Source: Dysgonomonas gadei ATCC BAA-286
GTDB taxonomy: Bacteria > Bacteroidota > Bacteroidia > Bacteroidales > Dysgonomonadaceae
DNA: 64,000 nt
Direction of reading: 5' to 3'
NCBI RefSeq assembly: GCF_000213555.1
Contig: NZ_GL891980.1
Coordinates: 434,001-498,000, forward strand
In this document: positions 63,764-64,000 of the stretch, in pieces
How positions within the stretch are numbered: the stretch's first letter is position 1
Layout: every line of letters begins with the position of its first letter
The notes under the pieces: model-generated
Seen by the model: only the letters and a program-made list of their open reading frames with translations
Told to the model about the DNA's origin: nothing
The model's database searches: none
Translations under genes and position numbers: made by a program

Positions 63764-64000
63764 TGAAGCACGCCATACTGGTAACAGCATATAAGAATCC
63801 ACAGCAATTAAACGAACTGGTAGACTTCTTCGATGAAGACTATTCATTCTATATCCATATAGATAAGAAAAGCCGGATTACCGATTCTGATATTAAGATA
63901 CTGGAATCGAAGCCTGCCGTTAAGCTCGTATCGCGGGAATACAGAGTCAACTGGGGCAGCGTCGACCACCTCAAAGCAATCCTCCTTTTATCGAAGGAAT
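63764..64000 (+). CDS. Core-2/I-branching-like glycosyltransferase (GT14), N-terminal part
   Basis: The last 79 codons run off the right edge. The protein starts MKHAILVTAYKNPQQLNELV and continues FYIHIDKKS and VNWGSVDHLKA, which is the N-terminal Branch-domain pattern of bacterial GT14 enzymes transferring GlcNAc or xylose residues. The C-terminal catalytic part is outside the window. Begins 5 nt after the EEP gene stop. Confidence 0.82.

Noticed and set aside
1..64000. tRNA, rRNA or CRISPR arrays
   Set aside because: No cloverleaf-like sequence, rRNA segment or regular direct repeat with unique spacers was seen on reading; a covariance-model scan was not possible here.

Overview
The window looks like a chromosomal segment from a Bacteroidales bacterium, most likely Dysgonomonas or a close relative. 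The genus is a guess from gene content. The phylum is well supported by the fused LpxC-FabZ gene, a DUF4251 lipoprotein, a DUF3822 gene next to rsmD, an HU/SPOR-domain protein, an LptE-SecG operon led by a sigma-54-type activator, and repeated promoter words of the form TAnnTTTG, the -7 element of the Bacteroidetes primary sigma factor. Shine-Dalgarno sequences are almost absent, which also fits. I saw no rRNA, tRNA, CRISPR array, transposase or phage gene.

Layout. 1-2.5 kb: start of a GH78 rhamnosidase (cut by the window edge) and an HTH regulator. 2.7-8.8 kb: typA, then the lipid A operon lpxD-lpxC/fabZ-lpxA with a FkbM-type methyltransferase at its end. 8.9-11.8 kb: a DUF4251 lipoprotein, a membrane protein and purD. 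11.9-19.1 kb, plus strand: tcdA, a small membrane protein, an OPT transporter, a Cthe_2159-like beta-helix lipoprotein and another lipoprotein. 19.1-31.9 kb: a GltD-like oxidoreductase, rsmD/DUF3822, a RecD-like helicase, a GH43 enzyme, an alpha/beta hydrolase, holA, an AMP nucleosidase, an HsdR-N protein, and the operon sigma-54 activator-lptE-TPR protein-secG. 32.3-34.6 kb: SLC13 permease and free-methionine-(R)-sulfoxide reductase. 34.6-51.1 kb: one long minus-strand capsule/exopolysaccharide operon (wza, wzz, wzx, nitroreductase, three pyruvyl transferases, wzy, glycosyltransferases, acetyltransferases, alginate-lyase-like protein), visibly more AT-rich than its flanks. 51.4-57.1 kb: gmhA, an HU/SPOR protein, upp, aroE, an OmpH/Skp chaperone, pepD. 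57.1-64 kb, plus strand: acyltransferase, DsbA-family protein, EamA permease, ICMT-like methyltransferase, beta-helix lipoprotein, an EEP phosphatase/nuclease and the start of a GT14 glycosyltransferase.

Functionally the window is dominated by envelope building: lipid A synthesis, LPS export (LptE), protein export (SecG, Skp), capsule assembly and heptose supply (GmhA). In the capsule operon, Wza/Wzz/Wzx/Wzy give a Wzy-dependent pathway; PssDE-like proteins suggest a uronic-acid-transferring step, and the alginate-lyase-like protein could trim such a polymer. No initiating phosphoglycosyl transferase or nucleotide-sugar synthesis genes are present, so those steps must be encoded elsewhere.

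The most unusual content is non-coding. Three long intergenic regions (13.3-13.7, 28.3-28.7 and 58.75-59.04 kb) share a modular repeat built from recurring words (GTTACCTTTGTTACC, ACAAGATAC, AACTGATGACTG, CACAAAGG). Two copies lie inverted around 14.6 kb of chromosome. A ~235-bp imperfect giant hairpin precedes the acyltransferase at 57.56 kb. A candidate small RNA with its own promoter and terminator sits at 20.8 kb. A capsule-locus acyltransferase is broken by one base in a T8 tract, which may be a phase-variation switch.
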